Positions 21,295 through 34,639 of a stretch of DNA of 64,000 nucleotides are shown piece after piece. Every line of letters starts with the position of its first letter. The first letter of the stretch is position 1. Where the stretch lies: the NCBI GenBank assembly GCA_973895155.1, contig OZ316891.1:16554001-16618000 (forward strand), read 5' to 3'. The notes under the pieces were generated by a model, which was not told the origin of the DNA, did no database searches, and saw only the letters and a list, made by a program, of their open reading frames with translations. The translations under genes and the position numbers were made by a program. Origin of the DNA: Marsupella aquatica. Its lineage: Eukaryota > Marchantiophyta.

Positions 21295-24200
21295 CTATCT
21301 TTCAATATCGTCACATTCGTCTAAAGGGTCCGAGTTGCCCAGAGGTGGCAGCTTTCGAGGAAAAAATAAGGTACTGGGATCTTCCACTCTCCACTGTTGG
21401 TTAAAATCTTCTATAGCTTTGGTTGCCGCTGCTGCAACTGCCGGATTACTGTCCTTGGCAAGCCTCTGCTTTGAGGAAAAGGACCAGGCTTAATAAGAAA
21501 ATAGACCAAGACGCCAAAAGTTACGAACAAGGGGAACTAAATGTTGCACGGGACGGACAATTTTTAAATATAACAATGCTAAGATCTGGCCATAAAGTCA
21601 ATCACCTGCAAGGCACCCATCCCTGCATTTCCAAGAGCCCACAGAGAAGGTGCGTCTGCTAGTGCATCTGCCAAGGCCCGCCTGCACAACAACCACAGCA
21701 CAGTTTCGGCTACCAAAAAACAGACCTAAGTTGAATAAGAAAGTGGGCAGATAAAACAGACACATCTGTTCCGTAAGAAGAACCTCTGAGCGTAATGTTG
21801 AACAGAATGAAATCTCAAAACTAAGCAAGCAAGAATTCGTGTGTAGGAAACTTAATTCATATCACAAGAACCTCACTAGTACACATTCAGAGTTTCCAAA
21901 TAACGAACACGCATATTTCCCACAATTGTCCTTGTGTGAAGCGCCTGCTCTAAATCTGCCCGTCACAACAGAAACAAGAGAAATGTCCACGAATGGACAG
22001 TGCGTACCGAGTTGCCACATCAGGTGAAGTGGCACATTCTGCTAGAAAAGTAGCTCCATTTCCCCCGGCGACTTCATCCATATCTAGTAAGGTTGCGACG
22101 ACCAATTCCAACTGCTCCACATCCAGACGTTGCCAACGTGTTAACTAGAACAGTGAGTCTAGCGGCGAGTCATCCCATAAGAGGAATTATGACTGGTATC
22201 TGAATCTCAAATCAAGGAATGGCTGAGCATATTGCAGAGTGACAGCCAGCCATTCAATCCGCACCTCACTACACTCATTCCACAACACTGAATTCTTATC
22301 ACCAGAACAAGAAAGGTACCTCATCAGGATCAGTGCAGTCAATCCCATCAGACTCTACTAATAACAAAGAGGCCATGCTCGAATATACTTCCTGCATAGT
22401 ACAATAATAGTTACAAAGGAGATGCACGGACCGACTACGACATATACGGAAATAAACTTGAACAAACCAAAATCAGCCGACCTAAGGCAGCCTCTAGTAA
22501 GCTTTGAGCACAAGGCTCGAAGCCGTACATAATTAAAGAGCATTCACTGAAGTTGTTGAAGTCAACGCCAGGAGATGACAACCTCAAGTTCAAGGAGGCG
22601 ATCAAGAGCAACGCTGCCAGTGGAATAACTTGCATCACGCTTGAGTGCATCCTTTGTTATGATTGAGCCATTCTTTTCGTCAGGTCTCAGCTCACTCTCC
22701 CTGAATTATAACTTCCCACCATCATTGTCAACTCCGTCCAGATATGACTTAACTAAAGCATGCCCATAAAACTTAGTCAGCCAAGTACCCACCCTAAAAG
22801 AATTCCATTGTTAAAAAGTTTGGCATTCAAACACCTATAACAGTCCACCTAACTTGGTCACATCAGACAATCTTCACGAAACCTATAGCCATCCAAAGAG
22901 GAAACAGGTCGGAGCGCGATTCCATGGACAGCATAAGAACGCTCGGAGGGAACTAGGAGAACTCACTTCAATTTCAAAATGTTGACAAGTGAGCTTTGTA
23001 TCCTCTTTACAACCTGCCATCATTATGAACAAGCTATGTCTTAGCATACAAAGCAGCGACAATAACAACAACGGGAGTACTCAAAAGGAGAACGAGCGAC
23101 TTATAGAGTCCGGAGGGAGAACTGATGCCAACTTCCCCTTTCGAAAAGATTTGTATCATAAGAACTTCCGAAAACGACTGAATGACTAACGAATTCTGCT
23201 ACAGTGTTTCAAGCTCGGATTGTCCAAAAAACAACAATATACATAAAGTTTTCTTCCAGCCATAAACGTGACAATGCACTCTCAATAACATTCTCAGTCA
23301 GTGCATTGCATGTGCTTCATTGTCCTTATTCTCCAGCAATGACCCTAAGATGGACTGCAAACGAGGTAAGGATTGATGAGGATCAAAAGGACAACACATT
23401 ATCCCATGCTCCCAATACCGGATAGAGGTACTTTAAATTTGCCACCAGGACAGCTCTTGCAGACATGAGCGTGTATTCAGCCGGGCCAAAAGATTTAGCT
23501 TGCTATTTCTGATTTAGGATGTATTCCTTCTTTCCTTCAGATGAACCAAAATGGTGAAACGGCTAAACATCACCTGGACTGATACATAGGCATCCTCCAT
23601 AGCCCGCCTACGTGCCCGTAAATCTGCTAGTCGAAGATCAGCCTGCAACCTCACATTAACCAAATTCGCTTCAGGACGACATAGACATGTACAGCAGCTC
23701 TCAGGTAACCACTCGGGCACATCGTGCTTACCAGAAAGAATGATGATTTTAGTCAGCTAACAAGCATGAGAGACTTACCTCAATCTAGGATATTGAATTA
23801 TACTAATTTTTTTCGATTCATTTCTAAACATGTACGTGAAAAGGGGAAAAAATGAAGATAGTGCCTTGGTGTAACCGTCCACAGAACCCCCATTGGAGCA
23901 GACACAGAGCGACACCAGAGAGGAAATCAAATGCGCAAAGAAGGCCAAACGATTGTGTGGACTCATATCGGTAGTGACATTTCAAATGAATTTCATAATA
24001 TGCAGATCAAATCCTCGCATGCGAAGAATCCTTCAGTAGCGACAGCGATCTCTCTGATGGGACGGAAGAGAAGGCCTTTACTGAACTGTTAACCACATCT
24101 AAAACAAGAGATGATGCTCTTCATCGAGCAAAGCCAAGTCAGTGTGGACACAAACTATCCTGAAACTCCATAGAACCAAGCACAAACAAAACGGACAGGA

Positions 24201-25688
24201 AGGGGAGGCATACATCCAAGGCACCATCATTCCAATGTTCCTCGGCCTCTATGCGAGCTGTTTCCTGGATGCCCTGCCCATGCAATAACAATTGCACAAG
24301 GTCAGAGTCACATCCATAAGGCGTTCCAGAACATTTTTGAGAGTTGACAAAGGTACAGTCAAATCTAATTGCATTGAACAATTTCCAAAAAAAGCATTTT
24401 GGGAACAACGATTACCACTGCGATCCGTCGCAATCGCTTGACCTTTTCACGGGCTTGAATGTCCAGCTTCTCCGTATCTTCTCTGGCACGAGCTGGAACG
24501 TCAACGACGACGTTCCATTTCATTGAAATGCATCACTTCAGAGAATTGCGGATAGACATGCCCGGAATAAAGTTATCAACTGATTGATTGCAGTAAACTT
24601 GGCCAGACATTTCCAAAGTACTAGGCCATTCCATCTTCTGACTCTATATACTAAATTGCCGAGACTTCCAAATTCAAGAAGAAAACATACCATCAAGCTT
24701 CAAAAAGCTTGAACCGATCAAAGCCACGTCTTGTCGTGCTCGCATGTCCAGCCTCAAGATTCCTCTGTAGAACAAGCATGTCCAAGGGTTATTCAAGGGT
24801 CCTCTGCCTCCGATTAGAGGATACCAATACTTTAATGAATCCTACAAGACCCATCATTGTCTAAGAGAAAGTCATCGTTCAGTTGTTCGTGAGTTAATGA
24901 GCCAGGAATGTGCAGTTCTTAGTAAATGAATGAGTGTCATAAAGTGAGATTTCTGAAAGGGACTACAACGTTAATAGAAATTCCATAAGCTCCGTAAGAA
25001 TCTCTGCTCTTTCCATCTTCTTGACTTAAGACAGTGCTGACCCACAAATGGAACTCAGTGAACCCTGGACGTCACACGACTCCTTGAAACAGAGTGGAGA
25101 GAGCGAGATTCCAAACCGACTAAAATTTGCAGCCTATTTACAGATCACAAAGGGATGGGAGTGATACTTTGAAATTCAGAATGGGAATCTCTTGACACGT
25201 AGGACCGCTATAGTAATGGAAAGCATTGGACAACTTGGAATGATTTCAGTGAGGATGGAGACAGGATGGAGCGAGGAAGAAAAAGGGACTTACTGTGCCA
25301 GAATTGCGACATCGCTGCGCGCTCGTTCCTCAAGGTTCTGCACAGCTGCACTCACCAGCCTGGCATCAATACAAGCGTCTTGTATTGCTCCACAACAGAC
25401 GTATCATCAACAGTTCTAAAGAGCTTGCAACGATGAAGCTTGCTTCTGGACATGGCAGGGCTTCCCGCTTGTTTGACAACACCAGCAGTAGTACCTGACC
25501 CTGAAGGTTTTCCACCATCCGATTTCTCACAAGCTCGAGGACCATCGAGTCTCCTCCACGCGCGCCTCAGCCGCGACATAGGAATCACCGGTCCATGGGG
25601 AATTGTACTTGTAGTCGTCCTTGTTGGAGCAACCGTCCCACAGAGCCCGCAGCTCAACCCTAAGCCTCCTCCTCGGCGCAGCAGAAGA
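21295..25688 (-). CDS. Conserved plant gene, coiled coil plus ARM-like C-terminus, 12 exons
   Basis: Exons I could phase on the minus strand: 25688-25531 (5' end open), 25359-25294, 24764-24691, 24492-24416, 24264-24214 (or from 24273), 23642-23574, 23013-22967, 22700-22583, 22391-22320, 22111-22008, 21681-21606, 21465-21295 (TAG). All junctions are GT-AG, phases agree, and the total (1083 nt) is a multiple of three with no internal stop. The product starts with an acid/basic helical region (EETRW, EERARSDVA, LDARAREDTEKLD, HWNDGALD, LRARRRAMEDA). It ends in helical repeats of ARM type (LELVVATLLDMDE, AECATSPDVATR, GNAGMGALQ, DSNPAVAAAATKAI). I recall these motifs from a conserved plant family, probably plastid, but cannot name it. 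The first coding exon or the start codon is not resolved; frame C is closed by TGA at 25689, so an upstream exon is expected. Confidence 0.85.
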
Positions 25689-26080
25689 TCAACCATGCTG
25701 CTGATCTCCTTCACGTCCCGGGGCAATCCGAGTTCGGGAGGACAAACTCCTCACAACGTTCGCTTACAATAGTAAAGATCACTTCCAATCCAAAATTATT
25801 GATGCGTCAAGTGGTTCTGTTCCATTAGAAGACGGAGCTAGAAACTCCAATACGCCGATGGAGAATCAACCTATACGGATTACAATCAAACAATAACTAA
25901 AGGGGACATAATGAATGAATGCGGGGTACGAGAGAGTGACTTAGGCACGAAGCTCAGGTCGGCTCGTTCAGCTAGGCTGAAAGTATCAACCAATCAATCT
26001 TTTGAAGACAATCAATCGTGGCATTCCTAGTCTTCGTTGACAATGGTCTTTCATCCCTCACTACATTGTGGAAGTCTCCT
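25689..26080. other. Probable 5' region of the 12-exon gene
   Basis: Should hold the start codon exon and promoter of the minus-strand gene. A minus frame ELGLPRDVKEISSM (about 25735-25690) looks coding but is in another frame from exon 25688-25531, so either an intron or alternative first exon exists here, or it is chance. Confidence 0.3.
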
Positions 26081-26212
26081 TGCCGTTCAACTATCTATAG
26101 ATTGTGTCGACGGCCCACGGACTAGCAGGATTCGGAAGGTAAGGGTTGCCGTTCAACTTCCCAAAGATCGTGTCAACGGCCCACGGACCAGAAGGATTCG
26201 GAAGGTGAGGCA
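26081..26212. repeat. 66-bp two-copy tandem duplication
   Basis: TGCCGTTCAACT at 26081 and 26147. Units share GT(C/G)(G/A)ACGGCCCACGGAC and AGGATTCGGAAGGT. Translated on either strand, the 22-codon repeat stays in frame, but no gene is established. Confidence 0.85.
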
Positions 26213-27599
26213 GAGATGGGAGGAAAATTTGTTTCTGTGTTCGGATGCTGACGAATGCCGGTGCTCCGTGGTCTCGTCTATGCCCTCGCTCTGCGCTTAG
26301 GAAAACGAACCCAATTTCCCGTCGATTCATCATATCCGTCTTTAGCGCAAATGTCTTCGACGGCGGGTACAGAAGGTGTCCGTCACCACACATTTTAAGA
26401 TTCGTTTGCTGATGATGCTGGAAAGGAATCGCGTGACAGATTAGAGCATCTTCATTATCGTGATGTGCAGGAAAAAGGGTCCCGCACTCCCGTCATATTT
26501 TACGCATCCCTGTTAGTTGCATATCAACGCATCCCCGGTAGTTGCATATCAAAATGTGAAATATATGTGTACACTGAGTGATTGATCAAGTTTGTGGTAA
26601 GGAGTAATGTGAAGCCCAGATGGACCGAGACCTTGTCCTGCGCATCCAGTGGAGGACTGCTTAATATGATACTGCTTTTAAACCCCAAAAAAACCAAATC
26701 ACAATTGATTACTTTGACTACCAGACTACCCCAAGAAGAAAGTAGTCAAGAACTCAAGTCATGTTTTTTTTTAAATAGTCTTTGTTTAGTTTAATGTTGT
26801 CTTAATGGCCCAACAATGTTGCTTGGAGAAGAATGCAACTCCTTTGTCTTGAAGCTCCAATCTCAACCCAATTGAAAGCAAGCAAAATAATCAATGAGAT
26901 GGAAGGTGCGATTGAAAACATTTGTGCCACTCCATGGCTTCCATATCATGGATTCAAGCCCCTCACTTAAGAAAATTGTCAAGTCATCACAAACTTCACT
27001 GTACATAACACATTTTCAAAATATGTGGGACATCTGGACGACTGCCTTGACAGGGTCGTCGTCAAGTGTTCGCAACATAAACCTTACCTTTGAATCTGGC
27101 AGGTAGATTGATTTACTTGAAGGACTTCTAGATCTCAATTAAGCTTAAAAGCATGGTCTTCCCATGTCCAATCTATTGCTTGACAAAGTTTAAGGCTTTT
27201 TTTAGACCATTTGCTCCATTTCTGATGAACACAAAGATGGTCAAATATGCTAAATCATGATTTAATTTTCCTTGAAAAAAATCATGATTTAATTTTACAC
27301 TTAGAAATTTTCATGTGGGTCAACTGAAAACCAATGTTCCTCCTCGTGTTCCCTCTGGTAATGGCATTATGTCTTGACGTCTTTCATGCTTAAGGTCTTC
27401 AAGTCGTCAAGCTACCGAGGAGACCAGTTGGGTAACGTAATTGAAACCGGCTGTAAACTATAAGAAGACTGTTACAGGTCAAATTTCAGTCAAAATGTAA
27501 CAAATGTTATCTAAGTCAATTTAAATGTTCTCAACAAGTCCACCCGAGATTTGCTAGCCCATATGGGATTCATAGACAATGTGGAGGTCCATCGATCCT
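26213..27599. other. No gene seen
   Basis: Contains a 25-bp direct duplication (ACGCATCCC(T/C)G(T/G)TAGTTGC, about 26501 and 26526). Otherwise AT-rich with no supportable gene. Confidence 0.35.
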
Positions 27600-29078
27600 A
27601 CCTTAGTTTCTGGTAGTCGTAGAACTTGACTACTTTAACACTTAATTAGCTCCGACGTTACTGACTCCGACGCCAAGCTCCTCTATGGTCCAGGCCTCCG
27701 AAATGGCCATCCGGTGGGGGACTAAGTATGGGGAGACTAGTGGGCAATGAGACGTTGCACTAGCAAGCTAGGGCAAGGCGCTAAGCTGGTGACACACACT
27801 AAGGACTTAGACTAGCGTGGAGTTGGTCGGGTCATGGGAAGGCCGGGCTCAAGGTGGACTGTCCGGACCCCCGGACGGACTTTGAGTTTTGAGGGCTTGA
27901 GTGGGAGCTTCTCTTGGGCCCACGGTTAAAGAAGTTTACTTCATGCGCAACGGACGTTCGGCGCATGAGATACGGTGTGGCCCAGGTGTGGCCGTCCGAG
28001 ACCCCTGATTGAAGACGGGTTCTGAAGGCTTAGCATGAGCATTGGGTTGGCTCGATCACAACGAGCTAAGGCACTCCACTTACGGACGATTAGCTAGAAA
28101 ATCATGGGCATACCAAGTTAGTTGCGTGTCCATGAGTGCGGGTTGCAGTCCAAGTTGAGGGCCAAATAGAGGGGACCATAGCCGGTCTAGGGGTGACAGG
28201 TCTCCAGAAGCATATATGAGGGGAGTGGTGTCTCCTTGGGGCCAAGTGCAAGCCAAGTCGTGAGTCGTGGCGGTCGCAACACTAAGGAGACATGTCAAAC
28301 AAAAATGATGATAACTTCTCAATGGGAAGTCTGTTGGAGGACTTCTTGGATGTGTTGGAAAGCTATTGAGGAGTACTACATCCTCCTAAGCTAAGCTGGG
28401 TCTGGGGCTGCCTTTGGGTCTCAAGGTTTGCGGGGGCTATCTCTCCCGTTGGCCAAATCCTACCGAAATAGTAGCCAAGCCGCGTTCAATTTCCCACGAG
28501 AGCTTACATTGGGGAGGCAATGCAAAGTAGGTATGGGTGTTGAGGTCCAAGTGAATTTGGCCCCTAGAATTTCAGTTGGGTAGAACCTTAGAGATGGCCG
28601 CTAGAGTCAAGGCCAATCTGGTCACGATGTTTAGGTCAAGCTTCGGGACAAGCTAGCTATTTGGGCCATGAGCATGTCATGGGGGCAGGGTAGTCAACCA
28701 GTGACAAATAGGAAGTGGGGAAGCACAAGCGACACCCAAAGAGGGGTTGTTTTGAACAAATAGTGGGTGTCGGCTCTAGCTTTAGCTTATGGCAAGGCCA
28801 TGCAGACCCGGGAGGTTCTATTCGCTGACCTACTTACCAATCTATGTTAAGCTTGAATGGAGACACTAGTCTTGGAGTTCCTAGATCTTACGGGGTTACT
28901 TACCAAGGTGTTTGGTTGCTTGTGCAAATAGTGAGGACCGTTGAGCGACGGTTGTGTTGGGGAGCAAGTGCAGTTGTAGGTGCTAGGGGTACCAAGTTTG
29001 CACAGAGAGTTTCATGTAGGCGGTCGGGCACCAAGGGCACTTAGGCAAGGGTGTTGGGATTGGTGAAGGCGTTGGGTC
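27600..29078 (+). mobile_element. Solo LTR, gypsy family (old)
   Basis: Aligns end to end with the LTR at 34.64-36.17 kb, for example GACACACACTAAGGACTT, TCCAGAAGCATATATGAGGG and GGGATTGGTGA. There is no primer-binding site, gag or pol after its right end, so it is a solo LTR left by recombination. It is clearly more diverged than the two LTR pieces at 36 and 39 kb. The left end is uncertain by about 30 bp. Confidence 0.75.
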
Positions 29079-32000
29079 CATCACTCTGGTAACGAGTGAT
29101 GTTGTACTCTCTATATTGTCATATTTTGATGCCCGATTGCCACTTATTTTTCTACTATAGACAAATGCATTTTTACTCTCGCTTGAAGCAACCACAAATT
29201 TGCATCAACGAACAACCCTTGTCCTTGATATTGGTGACAAGTTTTTTGTGTGTCATTGACATGCCAGGCGTAATAACATGTGTGAAAAACTTTTGATTAA
29301 TAGACCTGTCTCTAAAGGGAGTGACTCCTTTTCTGCAACTTTTTACAAAGTTTTCAAAATAGAACCTATGGCAAACTTGCTTAACCAGGCATGATTGGAG
29401 ACTCTTTCTTAGCAAAAAGTGGCATGACATGACAAAAGCAACATTAAGGAAAGATTTGCATGAAGATTGTTTTAGCAACCAAATCTATGTTGGGAAGTTT
29501 TTCAAAAGAAGCAACACATACCAAAATCATGAGCTCACATACAAGTCTAATCAACGTCATTGTTTCTTTCATTTGAAATTTTTTCAAGTTGCTGGAGTAC
29601 TTACAAACATTTATCTCCCACTAGCTCAATAGTCGTGCTTTGCACATAAGATGTCAATGCGGAAAACATGTAGTTACATAGAAGATGTTGTTGTGCAAAG
29701 GATATCATTTTTGGAAAAGTTGTTGTTTACAGAAAAGATGTCGTTACAAAAACTTTTGTTACAAAAATATATTGTTGTGTATTGGATATGATTTGCGGAG
29801 AAGATGTTGTCGCACAAAAGACATCATTGCTTAAATTAAAGATGCTTACATTGAAAATGATGTTGAATGTGAAAATGTTTGGTAGGAATTTACTCTTAGG
29901 TCTGTAGCTACTATGGAACCCCAGTTAGTCTAACCATAGTCAGGTTTTTGGCTACGATGTGTCACTAGTACTATATTAAACATTGACAAGCCGACTTAGT
30001 TAGTGACTGAAACTGTCTTAGGCTCATTGTTATGGAGCCAGTTGAGAGACGAGGAGAGCATAGCCTGTGGTGAAATGAACCATATATCTCTTGTGTCGAC
30101 TATCATATGTTTGTTGGTGTTGCACATGTGCATGTTGTCTTATTATGAGTGGCGGTTGTTTGCCCAACCAAAATTTCATCTTTATAGTACGTCGTGTCCA
30201 TGCGCAAGAGTCATTATTAGAACTTGATCATGTTTTTTATTTCTATCTTGTCTAGTTTTTTAGGTTGACCAATTAGATTTTAATATACTGGCACCTTAAA
30301 AAAAGTTTCTCTTTCTTTCTCAAAGGGAAAAATGCCACACCCACACAACAACCAACCAAAAAGCAAATATGACGCACTGGAAAATGAAATAACAACAACC
30401 CCCTAAAAAACTGTATCCCCATCTCAAAATATGGAAAGAGGTTAAAGTTTCTTACAAATGGAAAATGTTACTCAAAAATGGGGAAAAAATGCTTCATTGC
30501 TCATCCTTCTTTCTCTCCCCTAGTTGTCATACCCACTGGCAATGGACTGTAGAGTATGTATGTATACCTTGCACTTCCATGTACTCATGGTAAATTGTAT
30601 TCACTGCACTTGGGACACACATGCTTAGACATTTGCATAAGTTGATAGCCCATCCCAATTTTAGATAATCCCACAGCCCAAGAAACTGAGAGGATAATCC
30701 TGAAGGTTGTCATGGACCCTCCCAAAGCTAGCTTGAAAACTGAGAAAGACTTCTTTTGGCAGGATTAGATATTATAGTGGTTGATTGAAAAAATGATAAT
30801 TTTAGAGTTCCCTATATACATCTTTACCTATTAACATCTCAAATGTTAAAGAACCATAGCTCTATCTTTAATGTTTGCTATGTGTATCCTCAAATGTTTG
30901 TTTGTTCGTTTTTTAATTTAGTGGTGCCTTTGTGAAGAGGCGTTCCAATATTCACATAAGTCACGTTTGTGTCGGCACACGATATTTTTTAGTAAAAGGC
31001 AAAAGAATATTTGCCCTGTGCTGAACACAGGGCCGATTCCTCTCAATTTTGTTATGAATGGTAATTGTAATTATGTGTTGTTTTTTCTAGATTTAGAAGT
31101 TCAGCTCATGGCAGCTGAATTGGCATGTTGGCCTTTTACCTTTGACTATTTAGAACTCAAAATAACCAAGGTGACAATGTCATGCAAGAGTGCCTAGTTG
31201 CATTTGTCCTCCAAATCACTGCTAGTATGTTAGGGTGGTTAGAATCTTCCTTTTAGACCCGGAGTAGGCTAGAGTAGTTTAGGTTTAGATGATTTGAAGA
31301 ATGTTTCACATGCTTTTGAAGCGAAGGTGCATTTGTTAGGAGTACATTTAGGATTAGAGGCTCCTTAGGGCTGGGTGTCACTTCAATTCTTTTTACTTTT
31401 AGCTTGGCTGTAGTAAAGCATACTTTATAGTACCTCCATACACTTGAGGATTAGCCATGACACTCTGTATGGTCTTGGCGTGTCACGACATGGTTGAGAT
31501 TCTACACATATGTACACACACTACATTCTAGATGCAGACTATATAAGGGCCTACATTCCTGTTTCAACATTTTTGTAGCCTGGTATTCATTTGCATGTGT
31601 ATGGTTTACTTTTGACTTTGCTGGTGTCTTCTTTGTGCAATCTGGTTGTACATATTACATGTGAATATGAGAAGAGAAGATGCTTCCTCTTGTTTCGATA
31701 TGAGGTGATACTTCCTCTGTATGCCATGAAAAAGCACAAAAGACATCGCACGCTCCACTCTCTATCCAAAGTTCCGAGTAGCCTTTCCTTCAGGATGCTG
31801 GTACCACAGGTTTCTTGATGGATTAGTGCAAAGGTAGTGATTAAAAAATACAACCTTCATTGTCTTGAAACTGCTGCATGACATCTTCTGCTACCAGCTA
31901 TTAACCCTATTAATCAGATTTTCTTTACATCCTTGGCTTCCACTTACAGGATCCAGGTTTTCAGTGGATATCGACTGCAAGCCGCTTTCCTGTCCCCCTT

Positions 32001-32538
32001 TTCAGCTCTCCGGGTTTGATGTTTCCAAAAATGCCTTCAAGAGTCTTGAATGAACCTGGAGCTCATATTTACCGAGGTATCTCACCGAAAGGCCCATAGG
32101 AATCCAGGGTGAATGGTTTACAGCCCTTCACCCCTTCTGCACACCGCAATGACAACATGCTCCTCCCATTCAAGCTAATTTGTAGCGACATGAGAAGGCA
32201 CAGACGACTTGAGTGTTTAAGCCAGGACCAAGCACTATTCTGTTTACCAATCGATTCGTCCCATACTACAGTGGGGCACCCACAAGCATAGACCTGGTTA
32301 TTTGGATGGAGACAGACTAATGTTTCTTTCGTAAAAAGTTGAATTAGGGCTCCAGTGGAGTTAAAACATCATCGTATTTTTATTGATTCATATAACGAGG
32401 AAAACCTGTACGACAGCACTGCAAGACTGCTGTTAAAAATTCTCACCAAACTACAAACCTTCAAGTCACAACATCAGTACAGGCCCATGTGCTGTGGTAG
32501 GTTGCATAGCTACATGATCTTATTATTGACAAGGTAGA
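29079..32538. other. Mostly non-coding, minisatellite at 29640-29880
   Basis: 29640-29880 is a run of loosely repeated units rich in GATGTTGT, ATGTCGTTAC and ACATCAT, about 20 bp each. The rest (29.9-32.4 kb) has no supportable gene. On the minus strand an AATAAA lies at about 32378, some 160 bp beyond the stop codon of the 32.5-33.9 kb gene, and may be its poly(A) signal. Confidence 0.4.
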
Positions 32539-33895
32539 CTATGTGCTCTCTAATAAGTTGTCTAGATAGAGATTCAGCAAGTATCGTCCTGTTGATTGGA
32601 CATCCAATCTCTTCTGCTTAGCTTCATACTTCCCTCTCCGAAGTTGATACTGATAGGTCACCCCTGAGACAATGTACGGCTCGCCCTTCACAGTCACAGT
32701 CTCTCCACATTGAGTGTTCTGAACAGCATAAAACACGTTCAAACACTTGTGCTCATGCTTTCATCATAAAGTTTCTTTGTCATGATCTGGTGTACGACAG
32801 TAGGTGAAACCGGCCATATATGTTTGCTTAACTGGGATTCCGCTACCCTACTTAGGCTTCCTGGAACAGTATTGGAACTAAAATCACTTAAACCCTCCTA
32901 TGCCTTGAGAGGTAACATATACACACAGAATACTACAGGCTATTAAAATGCAAAAGGGCCCATTGCAATGCCAACCAAACATAGCTGGTCCAGAACTTCC
33001 CACAGGGGACCAACACCTTACTCGGTAAGATGACATTTCATTCTTCCTCACCGTATCAAAATAATTTTAGGCGTCCTAATTGGAAATTAAGCTAATGTTC
33101 TTACCGGAGGTAGGGAATGCACTCCCAAATGCTTCGGAGGCGGTGTCACAACTGTCACATGATAGGGTAAGAACTCCTTGTCACCTCTGTCCCTCGTTCT
33201 ACACACGACCACCAAGTTTTTTGGCTGCACTATCCCATGAGCATTCACAAACATCGATAACAATAATGATGCATAAGATTGAGGTCAAACGGTTTCCAGG
33301 CAGACACAGACTTCTGCGTGTAGAGAGAGGAGGTGTGAGGAGAAGAACTACACAATCTAACTATCAAAATGCCGTCAAAATGCACATCAAGGATGCAAGC
33401 ATTGGATCATAGTCCACCAGAGCCTTGCCCCTGTCATTCCCACACATTCCGATTCGTTCTAATAACCAATGAGCAATCTTTTAAGCTTCCTGCCCTCCGA
33501 AAAGCTTCTTATAAAATTGGCGGGATCATGTGTGGTGCTAAGTCGGTCCAAGGCCGTACCCACGCGCATGGAATTGAGAAAAGTTTGATCGGCTTTTGAA
33601 GGTTTCCGAGAAGAAATGGATAAGAATGGAAGAGAAAATTCCTCTCCACACATAATAAAGAAGACATCAGAAATCAAGGAATTCTCCCCCACCGTGTTAA
33701 AGAAGGCATTATATTGAAGTCAAAGTCCACACCTGACTTAGATTGAGAAACAAAGCAAGGGGGTGAGTACCAGTAACATACTGCTGCTGCGGCGGCGGCT
33801 GAAGCTGAAGTCGACGAAGCGGCGGAGCTCAGCGAGATTCCAGAGTGGGAGCCCAGTCGCTGGAATTGCTGCAAATTACAGTAGCAGGCGGCCAT
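32539..33895 (-). CDS. Probable plastid-targeted conserved protein, 182 aa, 4 exons
   Basis: Exons on the minus strand: 33895-33782, 33641-33467, 33184-33105, 32718-32539 (TAG). All introns are GT-AG, phases are 0, 1 and 0, and the total is 549 nt. The first exon encodes a Ser/Ala-rich N-terminus (MAACYCNLQQFQRLGS... ending in six Ala), typical of a chloroplast transit peptide; its donor is GTATGT. The mature part includes KADQTFLNSMRVGTALDRL, RKLKRLLIGDKEFLPYHVTV, TPPPKHLGVHSLPPNTQCG, and a C-terminal VTYQYQLRRGKYE...RLDVQSTGRYLLNLYL block. I recall the C-terminal block from uncharacterised plant plastid proteins but cannot give a name. No defects seen, so likely functional. Confidence 0.85.
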
Positions 33896-34639
33896 AACCC
33901 GAAGGACAGAAGGGATAGAATTTTCTGCCCACCTGGCCTCTCCTCCTCACTCGGTTGCTCGTTCTAGACCCGATCCTCTGCCTGCTTATCCTGGTCGACG
34001 ACAAATGAAAAACTAACGCAAGAAATTAAAAATTAATTTACTGGTCAAGTTACAGTAGTTGGGCGCATCTAAAGCCCGTATGGAAAGGGCCATGTCATAG
34101 CTCCGTTTACACCAAAAAAAAAGAAAAAACAGCTTTTTAAGTACTTTGACACTAAAACGGTTTTGTACAGGGATGACAAGTTCACCAAGGTAACCAGGAG
34201 AGCTATATAAAACAGTGATATTTTTGTACATACAAAAAAAATAGTGACATTATTGTAAATTCAAATATCTTTAGTGACAATAAACCTATCCTTATATTGA
34301 AGTTTACTTTCAAGAGTTATTTGGTGCAACTTTGAACCAAAACCTTCAAAAATGTTCTGAATGTGCACTAGCCTTAAAAGCGTAATGCCTTTGCATACGA
34401 GTTTGAACCTTTTGACCAAGTCTACACCATAGTTATGTTACACCATGTATGGTAACCATGTAATCAACGTTAGAAGACACTTGTCCAAATGCTGTGCACA
34501 GCATCTCAAGTTCTAGAATAATTCCACGAGTTTGGCAATCCAGACATGAGGGAGCACAATACTCACCTCTGTTCTTGAATTCGCTTATGGCTGGTGATGG
34601 CAGTGAATTTGTGAACGAAATGTGGAGAATGCTCGATGC
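33896..34639. other. Upstream region of the 182-aa gene
   Basis: The promoter of the minus-strand gene should lie here; a minus-strand TATATAG at about 34207 is a candidate TATA box but is far (about 310 bp) from the ATG. No gene. Confidence 0.3.

Noticed and set aside
25192-25772. Plus-strand ORFs of 67-110 codons and a 124-codon minus ORF (25352-25726)
   Set aside because: The plus ORFs are antisense to exons of the 12-exon gene. The minus ORF reads through an intron in a frame that does not join the downstream exons, whereas the frame ending at the GTGAGA donor at 25530 does.
26037-26393. ORFs on both strands containing a 22-residue repeat
   Set aside because: The repeat is explained by the 66-bp tandem duplication; no domain, and no splice sites linking it to the neighbouring gene could be established.
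33080-33412. 110-codon plus-strand ORF
   Set aside because: Antisense to exon 3 and an intron of the 182-aa minus-strand gene.
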